Assembly (NCBI GenBank): GCA_944384205.1
Contig: CALWSL010000017.1
Span: forward strand, 1 to 62,656
Length of the DNA stretch: 62,656 nucleotides
From: an uncultured Acetatifactor sp.
GTDB lineage: Bacteria; Bacillota; Clostridia; Lachnospirales; Lachnospiraceae
Direction of reading: 5' to 3'
Part shown: positions 18,994 through 28,027 of the stretch, one piece after another
Layout: each line of letters starts with the position of its first letter
Position numbering within the stretch: the first letter of the stretch is position 1
The notes under the pieces: model-generated
What the model was told of the DNA's origin: nothing
Databases searched by the model: none
What the model saw: only the letters and a program-made list of their open reading frames with translations
Program-made: the position numbers and the translations under genes

Positions 18994-19003
18994 GGGGGGG
19001 GGG
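18994..19003 (+). repeat. G10 homopolymer tract
   Basis: Ten consecutive G stand alone in AT-rich non-coding DNA, about 300 bases upstream of the methyltransferase gene. Tracts this long are prone to slippage; a sequencing artefact is also possible. Confidence 0.9.
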
Positions 19004-19142
19004 CAGGAATTATGGTAAAATTCTAACGATATAGCGGATTGGAAGGTCAGATTAGAATAATTTGTGATGGAAGATAGATAACGAAATTATAGGAGAAATA
19101 ATGATTTGCGACAGAATTCAATTATTATAATAGGGAGAGATA

Positions 19143-19166
19143 GTGTGAAAAATAGATTTTTCACAC
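19143..19166. repeat. Perfect 11-base palindrome upstream of the methyltransferase gene
   Basis: GTGTGAAAAAT and ATTTTTCACAC are separated by two bases. The short loop and lack of a G/C-rich stem fit an operator better than a terminator. The regulator is unknown. Confidence 0.6.
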
Positions 19167-19301
19167 GGTGATTTGTGATTTAACCGGAACACCTTGTGTG
19201 GCGTATATATTTTTAAAAGGATATTTGAGGTGGTAAAAGAAGCCGCAAAATGGTATGCTGAAAGTAGGAACAGATGGAGTATGTGCTACGGGAGGGAGAA
19301 A

Positions 19302-20015
19302 ATGATTCGGGAAAATACAGAAAAATATATGCAGGAGCTTAAGGCTTGGCTTGCGGAGACCGCAGATGATGATTTGGAGGATATGGATGGCTTCTTTGCA
19401 AAAAGGATAGACGGATATGAGGCACATATGGCGGTATGGCAAAAAGCGTATCAGAGCTTTGCCGGATTGCTGCCCATGGAATGCCGAAACATTTTAGATT
19501 TGGGCTGTGGAACAGGACTTGAGTTGGATGAAATCTGGAAACGGAATGCGGATGTTGCTGTAACGGGTGTGGATTTGTGCCAGAGTATGCTTGACAAATT
19601 GCGTGCAAAGCATGAGAAGCAAGGAGACAGGGCGCTTATGACAGTCTGCGCCGATTATTTTCAATATGATATGGGAGAAAATAAGTGGGATGCGGTGATA
19701 TCCTTTGAAAGCCTGCATCACTTTTTCCCGGAGAAGAAAAAGGAGTTGTATCAGAAAATACATAGAGCGTTGAAAAAGGATTGTCTGTTTATTTTGGGCG
19801 ATTATCTTGCCTGTTGCGAAGAAGAGGAAACGCTTCTGCGGCAGGTTTATCTGGAAAAAAGAGAGCGGTCACAGATTCCAAAGGAGCAGTTTGTACATTT
19901 TGATATTCCACTGACCTTGGAGCATGAAAAGGAGCTGCTGCAGGAGGCAGGATTTTCTTATGTTGAATTGATAGACAGCATAGAAGGAGCGACGCTGCTG
20001 ACCGCGCGAAAGTAG
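19302..20015 (+). CDS. Class I SAM-dependent methyltransferase
   Basis: This 237-residue protein has motif I ILDLGCGTGLELDE near residues 64-77, an acidic residue at the end of beta 2 (GVDLCQ near 92) and a post-motif region (ISFESLHHF near 135), all typical of small-molecule class I methyltransferases. The ATG at 19302 follows GGAGGGAGAAA. It lies 10 bases upstream of a GNAT acetyltransferase gene, and the pair may be one operon. The substrate cannot be read from the sequence. Confidence 0.85.
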   Translation: MIRENTEKYMQELKAWLAETADDDLEDMDGFFAKRIDGYEAHMAVWQKAYQSFAGLLPMECRNILDLGCGTGLELDEIWKRNADVAVTGVDLCQSMLDKLRAKHEKQGDRALMTVCADYFQYDMGENKWDAVISFESLHHFFPEKKKELYQKIHRALKKDCLFILGDYLACCEEEETLLRQVYLEKRERSQIPKEQFVHFDIPLTLEHEKELLQEAGFSYVELIDSIEGATLLTARK

Positions 20016-20025
20016 GGGGATAGAT

Positions 20026-20922
20026 ATGCAGGAGATTCAGATTGTAAAACATTATAAAGATAACGCGACTTTGAGGAACAGCTTTAATGAGCTGGCAAAG
20101 AAAACCTTTGATTTGGATTTTGAAGACTGGTATCAGAACGGGTATTGGGGAGCAAAATACAATCCCTATTCTGTGGTACTGGACGGAAAGGTTGTAGCAA
20201 ATGTTTCAGTGAATCAGACGGATTTCCTTTGGGGTGGAGTGAAGAAGCATTTTATTCAGCTTGGCACAGTAATGACAGATGTGTCATATAGAAAAAAAGG
20301 ACTGATTCGCCGGATTATGGAGGAAATAGAAACCGATTATGGGGAGCAGGCGGATGGGATGTATCTGTTTGCCAATGACAGTGTTCTTGATTTTTACCCA
20401 AGATTTGGTTTTCGGCAGGCAAAAGAATTCCAGTATCATAAAAAACTTTCGGGTATTGTATCCCCGTGCGGCGGAAGCAATGCACCAAGCGGCATGGTAC
20501 AGATACCAATGGGGGACAGGACCGCATGGGATGCCTTGGAACAAGCTATCAGGAGCAGCGTTCCGTATGGGAATCCACAAATGGTAGAGAATCCGGAATT
20601 GATTATGTTTTATGTGACAAAGTTTATGCGGGAAAATGTTTATTATGATAAGAATAATGACATATATGTCATTGCTGAAATAGAAGAGGGAAATCTGTTT
20701 CTACATAATATTTTTTCCAGAAGACAAAGAGATATCAACGAGGTGATAAAGGCATTCGGAAGGGATATCAACGAGGTGACATTAGGGTTTACACCGATTG
20801 ATTCCAGAGGGTTTACGATTTCTGAAAGGAAAGAGGAGGACACAACTCTGTTTTTAAAGGGCAGGGGATTTGATGAATTTGAACAATATAAGGTAATGAT
20901 TCCTACCTTGGCACACGCATAA
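20026..20922 (+). CDS. GNAT family N-acetyltransferase
   Basis: The first 145 residues of this 298-residue protein carry a GNAT fold: VSYRKKGLIRRIMEEI near residues 86-101 matches the R/Q-x-x-G-x-G/A acetyl-CoA site (here RKKGLI), followed by YLFAND and FYPRFGF. The C-terminal half could be a second, degenerate GNAT or sterol-carrier-like domain as in Eis-type proteins. The gene lies 10 bases after the methyltransferase gene. The acceptor is unknown. Confidence 0.82.
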   Translation: MQEIQIVKHYKDNATLRNSFNELAKKTFDLDFEDWYQNGYWGAKYNPYSVVLDGKVVANVSVNQTDFLWGGVKKHFIQLGTVMTDVSYRKKGLIRRIMEEIETDYGEQADGMYLFANDSVLDFYPRFGFRQAKEFQYHKKLSGIVSPCGGSNAPSGMVQIPMGDRTAWDALEQAIRSSVPYGNPQMVENPELIMFYVTKFMRENVYYDKNNDIYVIAEIEEGNLFLHNIFSRRQRDINEVIKAFGRDINEVTLGFTPIDSRGFTISERKEEDTTLFLKGRGFDEFEQYKVMIPTLAHA

Positions 20923-20962
20923 TTAGAATTTTGGCAGATAAGACATCGCCAAAATTCTAATT
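20921..20962. repeat. Perfect 15-base inverted repeat between convergent genes
   Basis: AATTAGAATTTTGGC (20921-20935) is complementary to 20948-20962 around a 12-base loop. It begins at the stop codon of the GNAT gene and precedes the convergent histidine kinase gene. It has no T run of its own but probably terminates both strands. Confidence 0.65.
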
Positions 20963-20997
20963 ACGTGCAGTGTTGCAACTATATATTCTTCTGCCCG

Positions 20998-22038
20998 TTA
21001 CCCTGTTTTCGGTAGACGGATTAGAAATACGCTTCCTTTGCCGGGCGCACTTTCTACTTCAATGTTTCCTTTACATAAATCAATAATCCTTTTCACCAGT
21101 GCAAGACCAAGACCGTTGCCTTCGGCTTCCCGGGACTTATCCCCCTGATAAAATTTTTCAAAAATATGCTTTAGCACGTCTTCCGTCATACCGTCGCCGT
21201 CGTCAGAAACGGATACAGTAATCACTTCCGGCGTTTCGTGTATGGCAATATGGATGCTGCCGCCCATAGGAGAGTGCCTGATTGCATTGTCAATCAGGTT
21301 GCTCCAGACCTGTTCCAAAAGCGAAGCGCTGCCATAGTAGGTTTGTCGCGGTAGTTCCATATCAAATTCGATATTCTTAGCTGTCCATTTATTTTCAAGC
21401 ATTAAGATACATTTGCGGATTTGTTCATCTAAGCGGTACTCTGTTTTGTTAAGAACCGTCTCCTGATTTTCCAGCTTGGAGAGCATCAGAATATTGCCGG
21501 AAAGACTGGACAGCTTGCGAGAATTATCAAGGATTTTTTCAATATAACGATCCTGCTTTTCGGGAGGCAAACTGTGGTTTTGTAAGAGCATGGCATAACC
21601 TTCTATGGCAGCGATGGGCGTTTTAAATTCATGGGATACATTGGCAACAAAATCGCTGCGGAGCGTTTCGATATGCGAAAGATCGTAAACCATAGCATTA
21701 AACCGCTGTGCCATTTCCTGGATTTCCACAATCGGTTCATTTTCAGAAATTTTGATGTTAAAATTCCCTTTGGAAAGTTCGTCAAACGCATTGCTGAAAT
21801 TCTGAATCGGGCGGATAATCAGCTTCCCGACAAACAGTGCAATCACAATACCAAGCAAAACGCTGCCCAATGCAAAAACAAAAATTGGAACATGCCTCAC
21901 CCGTGGATCTGCCTCTATGACACCGAATTGATACAAAACGAACCACAATAGCGTAATGAAAATGAGAACTACAAATATTATAGCCAATATCACACTGGTA
22001 AAATACAGCCATAGCTTGGAGTGTGTTTTTTTACTCAA
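20998..22038 (-). CDS. Sensor histidine kinase
   Basis: This 346-residue membrane kinase has two membrane segments (about 10-36 and 50-72) with only a short outer loop, a HAMP linker, the H-box SHEFKTPI near residue 139, and an HATPase domain with N-box NLIDNAIRH, GDGMT and GNGLGLALV. It should phosphorylate the response regulator encoded immediately upstream, which it overlaps by 8 bases. The tiny sensor loop suggests intramembrane sensing or sensing through a partner. Confidence 0.93.
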   Translation of the reverse strand: MSKKTHSKLWLYFTSVILAIIFVVLIFITLLWFVLYQFGVIEADPRVRHVPIFVFALGSVLLGIVIALFVGKLIIRPIQNFSNAFDELSKGNFNIKISENEPIVEIQEMAQRFNAMVYDLSHIETLRSDFVANVSHEFKTPIAAIEGYAMLLQNHSLPPEKQDRYIEKILDNSRKLSSLSGNILMLSKLENQETVLNKTEYRLDEQIRKCILMLENKWTAKNIEFDMELPRQTYYGSASLLEQVWSNLIDNAIRHSPMGGSIHIAIHETPEVITVSVSDDGDGMTEDVLKHIFEKFYQGDKSREAEGNGLGLALVKRIIDLCKGNIEVESAPGKGSVFLIRLPKTG

Positions 22039-22708
22039 CTTTCTTCACCGCCTTGTAGCCCAGCCCGCGCACGGTAATGATTTCAAAATCCTCGCAATCC
22101 CGGAATCGTTCGCGCAAGCGGTTGATATGTGTATTGACGGTACGCTCGTCCGTCTCTGAAAACATTCCCCAGATTTCGTCCATGAGCTGCTGGCGGGTGA
22201 AAATCCTGTTCGGATAAGATAACAGCTTGTACAGCAGATAGAATTCTTTTTGAGGCAGGATGGTTTCTTCCCCATGAATGGTGACTGTCAGGGCGTCATA
22301 ATTGAGCACCGTGGAGCCTGCCACGATTTTCTTCTCGCTGGAGATTTTTGCGCGGCGTAAAAGAGCCTTTACCCGTAAAACCAGCTCCTTGACATTGATG
22401 GGTTTAATCATATAGTCATCCGTTCCGGCGCGAAAGCCATTTTGTATATCGTCAAACTGGTCTTTGGCTGTGACCATCAAAATGGGCAAATCAAAGTCTG
22501 CATCACGCAAGGTTTTTGTCAACTCGTACCCGTCCATATTTGGCATCATAATATCCGCAACAATCAGGTCGATGTACTCCTTATCCATAATCTTCAGCGC
22601 GTCCATGCCGTCTGTTGCCGGAATGGCATGATAGCCGCTGTCCGACAATACTGTGCAGAACAGTTCCCGCATATCAGGATTGTCTTCCACAACAAGAATA
22701 TTAAACAT
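22031..22708 (-). CDS. OmpR-family response regulator
   Basis: This 225-residue regulator has an N-terminal receiver with the acidic pair VEDN, the phosphoacceptor Asp in LIVADIMMP near residue 53, and the conserved Thr and Lys (VTAKDQ). The C-terminal winged-helix domain of the PhoB type ends in TVRGLGYKA. The ATG follows AAGGGGG. It is first in the operon with the kinase. A divergent intergenic region of about 300 bases separates it from the DUF2975 gene, a possible target. Confidence 0.94.
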   Translation of the reverse strand: MFNILVVEDNPDMRELFCTVLSDSGYHAIPATDGMDALKIMDKEYIDLIVADIMMPNMDGYELTKTLRDADFDLPILMVTAKDQFDDIQNGFRAGTDDYMIKPINVKELVLRVKALLRRAKISSEKKIVAGSTVLNYDALTVTIHGEETILPQKEFYLLYKLLSYPNRIFTRQQLMDEIWGMFSETDERTVNTHINRLRERFRDCEDFEIITVRGLGYKAVKKVE

Positions 22709-23014
22709 AAAGGCACCCCCTTAGTTCATTGTTTATTGTACCATAATTTCATCTGATTTAAAAGTGTCTGCGACATCAGATATGAATTTGCAACTTTAAA
22801 AATACCATCGTGACTTTCGGGTATTGCTGTTTTTTTGGTAAATTTTTGTGGAACCCCGAATGGTTTGCGCTCATTGTACTGCATAATATAAGCTGCATAA
22901 TATAAATGCAATTCAATAATAATTTATTGAAAATCAATAAATAAATATTGACTTTCAATTCTTTTGATGATATAGTGGCAACAAGAACAAAAGAAAAAAT
23001 TGTGGAGGTTTCCT
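22709..23014. other. Divergent intergenic region between the response regulator and the DUF2975 gene
   Basis: No gene is supported here. The region carries a tandem direct repeat, CTGCATAATATAA, twice (around 22878-22908), the paired palindromes described separately, and the promoter of the rightward operon. On the leftward strand TACAAT occurs about 40 bases before the response regulator but has only a weak -35. Confidence 0.6.
22926..22976 (+). promoter_or_regulatory. Promoter with two ATTGA-N3-TCAAT operators
   Basis: Two palindromes of the form ATTGA-N3-TCAAT lie at 22926-22938 and 22947-22959, centred 21 bases (two helical turns) apart. The second covers the -35 TTGACT (22948-22953), which is 17 bases from TATAGT (22971-22976). 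A dimeric regulator bound at both sites would block this promoter. The small XRE protein encoded in the same operon is the obvious candidate. Confidence 0.7.
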
Positions 23015-23497
23015 ATGCAGGAGAAGAGTGTAGCACAGAAAAAACAGAATTTAACAAGATGGACAAAGTATATGCTGGATTTTATGTTTTACGGCGGGAT
23101 TGTAGTAACGGCGTCCCTGCCGTTTAGCATAAAGTGGATGATTCATTATCTGCCGGATATCGGAGAACATTTGGCGGATCATTATCAGGAGGCAGTAATC
23201 ATTTATTTTGTGTTGGGTGTGTCAGCAATCGTACTGATACAGGAGCTTCGCAAAATATTTAACACGGTGTTGGACGAAAACTGCTTTGTGATGGAAAATG
23301 TGGCGTCTTTGCGCAAGATGGGAAACTGGAGCTTTTTTATCGCAGGGATGAGTGTGGTCAGAAGTATTGTCTGGTCCACGATTGCCATGGGGGTTGTAAT
23401 TCTGGTATTTATCATTGCCGGACTCTTCAGTAAGGTGCTGGCGCTTGTATTTGAGGAAGCAGTCAGATACAAGGAAGAAAATGACCTGACAATTTAA
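23015..23497 (+). CDS. DUF2975 family membrane protein
   Basis: This 160-residue protein has four membrane segments (about 22-45, 65-85, 110-132 and 135-155) and matches the DUF2975 family, which is regularly found beside a small Cro/CI-type regulator. The ATG at 23015 follows GGAGG; an earlier in-frame ATG lacks a site. The XRE gene follows after 63 bases. Its function is unknown; the pairing suggests a membrane partner of the regulator. Confidence 0.8.
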   Translation: MQEKSVAQKKQNLTRWTKYMLDFMFYGGIVVTASLPFSIKWMIHYLPDIGEHLADHYQEAVIIYFVLGVSAIVLIQELRKIFNTVLDENCFVMENVASLRKMGNWSFFIAGMSVVRSIVWSTIAMGVVILVFIIAGLFSKVLALVFEEAVRYKEENDLTI

Positions 23498-23560
23498 AGT
23501 ATACATAATGTGCAAAGGATATCGCAATATACAGTAGGAGCAAAGAGACAAGGAGCGGAA

Positions 23561-23785
23561 ATGGCGATAATAGTAAATCTGGATGTAATGATGGCAAAGC
23601 GGAAAAAAGGACTGACAGAGCTGGCAGGTGAGGTTGATATCACGCTGGCGAATCTGTCCATTTTAAAAAATAACAAAGCCAAAGCGGTACGGTTTACCAC
23701 GCTGGAGGCAATCTGTAAGGCGCTGGATTGCCAGCCCGGAGATATCCTGGAATATGTACCGGATGACAATCAGGAGACAGAATAA
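23561..23785 (+). CDS. Small XRE-family (YozG-like) transcriptional regulator
   Basis: This 74-residue helix-turn-helix protein has the family's LTELAGEVDITLANLSILKN recognition region and the ending FTTLEAICKALDCQPGDILEY, typical of YozG/HTH_26 proteins that lie with DUF2975. The ATG at 23561 follows AGGAG. It lies between the DUF2975 and DUF4173 genes and probably represses their common promoter through the two palindromes upstream of the operon. Confidence 0.88.
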   Translation: MAIIVNLDVMMAKRKKGLTELAGEVDITLANLSILKNNKAKAVRFTTLEAICKALDCQPGDILEYVPDDNQETE

Positions 23786-23804
23786 AAGAAAGAGAGGGTT
23801 TTTT

Positions 23805-25430
23805 ATGAGTGAAGTTAAGACAGAAAACCATAGTGAAAATAATTTGGAACAGAAAGCGGGAGCGGTAGGGGCGCAAACGCAATACTCCAGCCGCATGAGG
23901 GAAAATTTCGGTTTTTTCGGACCAGCGACCTTTCTGTATGCGTTGTTGTATGCCTTCTGTATGTTTCAGAACGGATCGGGGATTACGTTCCCTTTTTTCA
24001 TAATAGGAAGTCTCTTGTATTTGTGCTTTTGTTTATCAAAACTGGAGATTTCCTTACAAAAAGGCAGCGCATTTTATATGGTGAGCATGACGCTTCTGGC
24101 GGTTTCAACCTTCTGTACAGACGACGGAAGAATCATTGCCTTGAACAAAACGGGAATTTTTTTACTGATGATGAGCCTTTTACTTCATCAGTTTTATGAC
24201 ACCTCCAAGTGGAGACTGGGAAAATATTTGTGCAGTATTGTTGAGCTTGTTTGCTGCAGTCTGGGGGAAATCAGACGTCCCTTTATGGATGGAGCGGCAT
24301 ATTATAGGAAAAAGGGAAGTAAAAATAAAACCGCAGGATATGTAATCTTAGGCGGTACGATTGCGATACCGCTGCTTGCGCTTGTGATTGTGCTGCTTGG
24401 CGAGGCGGATGCAGTCTTTCGCCAGTGGACAGACAGGTTTTTTGAAAATGTGAATTTGGCAAATATTTTGAATGTGTTTTTTAGAATAGCATTCATTTTC
24501 TTTGCATCCTATATGCTTGTATCGTATTTGTGCAAAAAATCCATTAAGGAGGAGGTAAAGGACAAAAGAAAGGGCGAGCCGGTGCTGGCAATTACCGTTA
24601 CAGGGCTGTTGTCCGTCATTTATCTGCTGTTCAGCGGAATTCAGATTATTTACCTTTTCCTTGGAAAAATGCAGCTCCCGGAAGGATATACCTATGCCAT
24701 GTATGCCAGAGAAGGTTTTTTTCAGCTGTTGGCGGTAAGTATTTTGAATTTGGTAATTGTATTGGTTGCTCTGAGTTATTTTAAGGAAAACAGGACTTTA
24801 AAAGTAATTCTGACAATTATGTCACTTTGCACTTTTATTATGATTGCTTCCAGTGCATTGCGCATGATAATTTATATCCGGTATTACTATATGACGTTTC
24901 TGCGTATCTTTGTACTCTGGACACTGGCGGTTCTGTTTTTGTTGTTTGTGGGTGTGATTATCGGTATTTACAGAGAAAAATTTCCGTTGTTCCGGTACAG
25001 TATGGCAGTGGTTACGGTGCTGTATATGCTGCTTTCCTTCAGCCATCCTGATTATATTATCGCAAGTATTAATGTGGCAAATACCTCAGAAAACGATACC
25101 CAGATGCGGGAGGTTTCAGATGAGGATTTCTTTCAAAGCAGTGAATATTATCATGATTTTCGATATCTGAGCAACCTGAGTGCAGATGCGGCGCCGATAA
25201 TTCTTCCCTACATGGAAGAACTGGGATACGACTTGAAGGTGTTTTATCAGGAAAATATCCGGAACAGTGAAACGCTTGAAAATCAGTACACAGGTCGGAA
25301 TACCGCGGAAGGATTTGGTTATTATTATTTGGAAAAGCTGCAGAAATCCTGTGATAATTTTTCTTTCCGCACCTATAATATTTCAAGGCATATGGCACTG
25401 AGGATAATAGGGGATAATGAAAGGGAATAA
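23805..25430 (+). CDS. DUF4173/DUF4153-like polytopic membrane protein
   Basis: This 541-residue protein has a hydrophilic N-terminus of about 40 residues, about ten membrane segments up to residue 425 and a soluble C-terminal domain of about 115 residues. The overall layout matches the DUF4173 family. The ATG at 23805, which follows the site AGAGAGGG, lies 19 bases after the XRE gene, so it is the third gene of that operon. No catalytic motif is visible. A role in envelope stress has been proposed for such neighbours, but the sequence alone does not show it. Confidence 0.7.
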   Translation: MSEVKTENHSENNLEQKAGAVGAQTQYSSRMRENFGFFGPATFLYALLYAFCMFQNGSGITFPFFIIGSLLYLCFCLSKLEISLQKGSAFYMVSMTLLAVSTFCTDDGRIIALNKTGIFLLMMSLLLHQFYDTSKWRLGKYLCSIVELVCCSLGEIRRPFMDGAAYYRKKGSKNKTAGYVILGGTIAIPLLALVIVLLGEADAVFRQWTDRFFENVNLANILNVFFRIAFIFFASYMLVSYLCKKSIKEEVKDKRKGEPVLAITVTGLLSVIYLLFSGIQIIYLFLGKMQLPEGYTYAMYAREGFFQLLAVSILNLVIVLVALSYFKENRTLKVILTIMSLCTFIMIASSALRMIIYIRYYYMTFLRIFVLWTLAVLFLLFVGVIIGIYREKFPLFRYSMAVVTVLYMLLSFSHPDYIIASINVANTSENDTQMREVSDEDFFQSSEYYHDFRYLSNLSADAAPIILPYMEELGYDLKVFYQENIRNSETLENQYTGRNTAEGFGYYYLEKLQKSCDNFSFRTYNISRHMALRIIGDNERE

Positions 25431-25505
25431 GGGTTGAAAGGATTTAAGATGAATGATACCATAAAAGTTACGAACGGTGGTAACTAAAATGGGAGGGAAA
25501 AGCAT

Positions 25506-26525
25506 ATGACGGAGCAAAAGAAACCAAGTAAATTTCAGTTTGAAGAACAAATAGATGAACCAAACGTCGATTTTCAGGAGGATAATTTGGAAGCTGGTTT
25601 TGATGACGGCGATGACTTTGACGATGAGGAAGAGAAGGTACCTCCCCTTGTATTGGCAGGAGTTTTTCTCGGACTTGTGGTGCTGGCGGCGATTATCTGT
25701 GGGGTTTTGTGGAGCTTCACCCATAAGGATAAGGCGAAGGAGCAGCTTGTAAATACCACGGAGGCGATACAGGATATATCGGGGGAAACAGAAAGTCAGG
25801 AGAAGGAAGCGTTGATAAACGAGCCACAGGTCAGTGAAGGTGCAGACGGAGAAGGGACAGAGACTGTTGCCGGAGGAGCAGAGGACGGTGAGGGGCTGCA
25901 GCAGAGTGTGAATGAACCGGACAGTGGAAATCAGGAAGCGGCTGACGGGGAACATGTGGGCGACACCGTTGCGGAGGATGCCGGACAGGAGCCGGTTTCC
26001 GGAAACGAAGCTATGGAATTTACGGAGGTTTCCGATACGGTTACGGCAAAGGATGTGACAAATCTGCGCTCTGTTCCAAGCACCCTTGATGCGGAAAATG
26101 TGGTGGCACAGCTCTTAAATGGTGAAACAATCGGCAGAACGGGAGTAAATGAATCGACAGGATGGTCCAGACTGGATTACAACGGACAGACCGTGTATGC
26201 CGTAACAGGGTATCTTACTACAGATTTGACTTATAAGCCGCCTGTCGCAGCCGCTAATCCCAACCGGATTACAACACAGGATGGCAGAGTGATAATCTTT
26301 ACGGATTGCGATGATTACATTACCCCCAAGGAATATGTGAATTTGCGCGTGGAACCCAGCACCTCCCAAGGTGAGGCGACTGCAAAATGTCAGATTAGTA
26401 ATGGTACGGTTGTGCATCGGACAGGCTACAGTCCGGATTCGGGCTGGTCCCGGGTGGAGTACAACGGAGAGATATTGTATGTGGTAAGCAGCATGGTTTA
26501 CAACACGGATGCAGTGACTGAGTAG
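25506..26525 (+). CDS. Membrane-anchored protein with two SH3-type domains
   Basis: This 339-residue protein has an acidic cytoplasmic N-terminus (about 44 residues), a single membrane anchor (about 46-69), an acidic Glu/Gly-rich linker of about 110 residues and two bacterial SH3 domains, near 183-242 and 266-335. Each domain ends in the pattern GWSR(L/V)-YNG and a hydrophobic strand. Such domains bind peptidoglycan or wall glycans, so the protein probably tethers the membrane to the wall. No enzymatic domain is attached. Confidence 0.82.
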   Translation: MTEQKKPSKFQFEEQIDEPNVDFQEDNLEAGFDDGDDFDDEEEKVPPLVLAGVFLGLVVLAAIICGVLWSFTHKDKAKEQLVNTTEAIQDISGETESQEKEALINEPQVSEGADGEGTETVAGGAEDGEGLQQSVNEPDSGNQEAADGEHVGDTVAEDAGQEPVSGNEAMEFTEVSDTVTAKDVTNLRSVPSTLDAENVVAQLLNGETIGRTGVNESTGWSRLDYNGQTVYAVTGYLTTDLTYKPPVAAANPNRITTQDGRVIIFTDCDDYITPKEYVNLRVEPSTSQGEATAKCQISNGTVVHRTGYSPDSGWSRVEYNGEILYVVSSMVYNTDAVTE

Positions 26526-26553
26526 AGTGATAAGCTTCATCAGGTATCATAAA

Positions 26554-26594
26554 GAGGACTCCCGTCTATATGTGAGAATAGGCGGGAGTTCTTT
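26554..26594 (+). terminator. Terminator after the SH3 protein gene
   Basis: AGGACTCCCG pairs with CGGGAGTTCT around a 17-base partly paired loop, followed by TTT. It also lies at the end of the convergent TetR gene. Confidence 0.6.
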
Positions 26595-26612
26595 GGCGAG
26601 GGAACAGATACA

Positions 26613-27146
26613 TTAACCTTTATTGCGAATGGCACAGGTCTTAAAAAACATATCAGAGATTTCCTCCACACTTTCCTTCTGACCGCCTTGAAGCCAAATC
26701 ATAGCGGTATTGTAAAGAGAACCGATGTATATGTACAGCGTATATCGTTCAATAGACCTGTGCGCCATTGTCCCTGCCACTTCCTCGTGGAACTGATTCA
26801 GCATTTCCAGCAAAATAGAGCCGTATCCGAATCGATGCAAATCAAGGACCTGCGCTTCGTACCGGCTAAAATAGTCAAAGCTTCTGCGAACATTCTCATA
26901 AGTATAAAAATTATTTCCGTCATATTGGATAGTTTCACGAAAGTTTTCTAATACATCAGCAATAAGGGTTGTTATCACGCTTTCTTTTGAGGAATAATTG
27001 CGGTAAAAGGAAGCGCGCGCAACACCCGCTCCCGCAATGATTTCGGAAACAGAGATTTCTGAAATGCTCTTTTGCTCCAATAGACGAAATAATGTTGTTG
27101 TGATACTTTCCTTAACTCTGATATTTGCTTCCTTACGCTTATCCAT
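26613..27146 (-). CDS. TetR/AcrR family transcriptional regulator
   Basis: This 177-residue regulator has a TetR helix-turn-helix in its first 60 residues: ITTTLFRLLEQKSISEISV, then IIAGAGVARASFYRNYSSKE. The helical C-terminal domain resembles TetR_C_7-type families of Firmicutes. It is divergent from the small membrane protein gene at 27306, and the shared intergenic region holds a CTGATAC/GTATCAG inverted repeat, a likely operator. Its ligand is unknown. Confidence 0.9.
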   Translation of the reverse strand: MDKRKEANIRVKESITTTLFRLLEQKSISEISVSEIIAGAGVARASFYRNYSSKESVITTLIADVLENFRETIQYDGNNFYTYENVRRSFDYFSRYEAQVLDLHRFGYGSILLEMLNQFHEEVAGTMAHRSIERYTLYIYIGSLYNTAMIWLQGGQKESVEEISDMFFKTCAIRNKG

Positions 27147-27165
27147 TATCGGCTCCTTCCGGCAT

Positions 27166-27195
27166 CTGATACAGCTTTCGACTGTTTTGTATCAG
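27166..27195. promoter_or_regulatory. Inverted repeat in the TetR divergent region, likely operator
   Basis: CTGATAC (27166-27172) and GTATCAG (27189-27195) are separated by 16 bases. It starts about 20 bases upstream of the TetR start, so it is suited to autorepression. Confidence 0.5.
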
Positions 27196-27305
27196 GTGGA
27201 TTTCTTGTTCCAACACATTGGACATGATACAATTGTTTCACATTATTATACCGACAGGAAGATTTCCTTGTCAATGATTTAAGGTTGCTTAAAATGAGGG
27301 AAACA

Positions 27306-27893
27306 ATGGAAAAGATATTTTATTTCATCAGAAAAATAACCGTACCGCCAATTTTTGCAATGGCATTTTTATTTGTAATGTATTTTCTGAAACCGGCATA
27401 TTTTACATCCGTGCGTCAGTTACTATGCGGGCTGTTTTTCCTTGGTATTTTGCCAATGCTCGGATATCCTTTACAGAAATATATCCCGTATTATAAAAAG
27501 AAAGGGCGCGAGGGGCAGCGGAGCCTTGCTATGATTTTCTGTGTTGCAGGATATTTACTCGGTACGCTGACGGCATTTGTCACGAAAGCATCATCCGCAC
27601 TTTGTATCGTTTACCTTGAATATCTGCTCAGTGGAATTGCAATGCTTGTATTCAATAAGGTATTTCATTTAAAAGCAAGCGGTCATGCCTGCGGTATTAT
27701 TGGTCCTGTGCTGCTTTCTGTTTATTTCCATATGTATGTACCCGCTGTGGTTGGCGGACTGCTTGTGATTCCGGTGTTAATCTCAAGCCTGAAACTCAAG
27801 CGCCACACAATGCCCCAGCTTTTGGGAGGATGTATGATTGCTGCTGTGTGCCTTGGTTTTATAGAGTATTTCGGTTATCTTGTTTCCGTATAG
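27306..27893 (+). CDS. Small polytopic membrane protein with a PAP2-like SGH motif
   Basis: This 195-residue protein (from the ATG at 27306, which follows GAGGGA) has about six membrane segments. KASGHACGI near residue 122 resembles the SGH motif of PAP2 phosphatases, but the other PAP2 motifs (KxxxxxxRP and the final SRxxxxxHxxxD) are not evident, so activity is doubtful. The divergent TetR gene suggests that it is the regulated target. Confidence 0.5.
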   Translation: MEKIFYFIRKITVPPIFAMAFLFVMYFLKPAYFTSVRQLLCGLFFLGILPMLGYPLQKYIPYYKKKGREGQRSLAMIFCVAGYLLGTLTAFVTKASSALCIVYLEYLLSGIAMLVFNKVFHLKASGHACGIIGPVLLSVYFHMYVPAVVGGLLVIPVLISSLKLKRHTMPQLLGGCMIAAVCLGFIEYFGYLVSV

Positions 27894-28027
27894 AGATAGC
27901 TGGCGGTTTTATGTAAACTGCCAACTATTTTTTTACCATTCATTAAAATCTCTTGGTATAAAATTCTTGTCCTTTCAGATACTAAGAAGGTTACCGGAGG
28001 ATTATTTTTATAACATGGAGAAAAAAG

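Larger units (their letters stand above)
18756..19301. other. Gene-poor intergenic region with repeats
   Basis: No supportable gene lies here. The region is AT-rich and contains a run of ten G (18994-19003) and a perfect 11-base palindrome (19143-19166). A frame reading into the next gene from 19194 lacks a ribosome binding site; the real start is at 19302. Confidence 0.6.
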
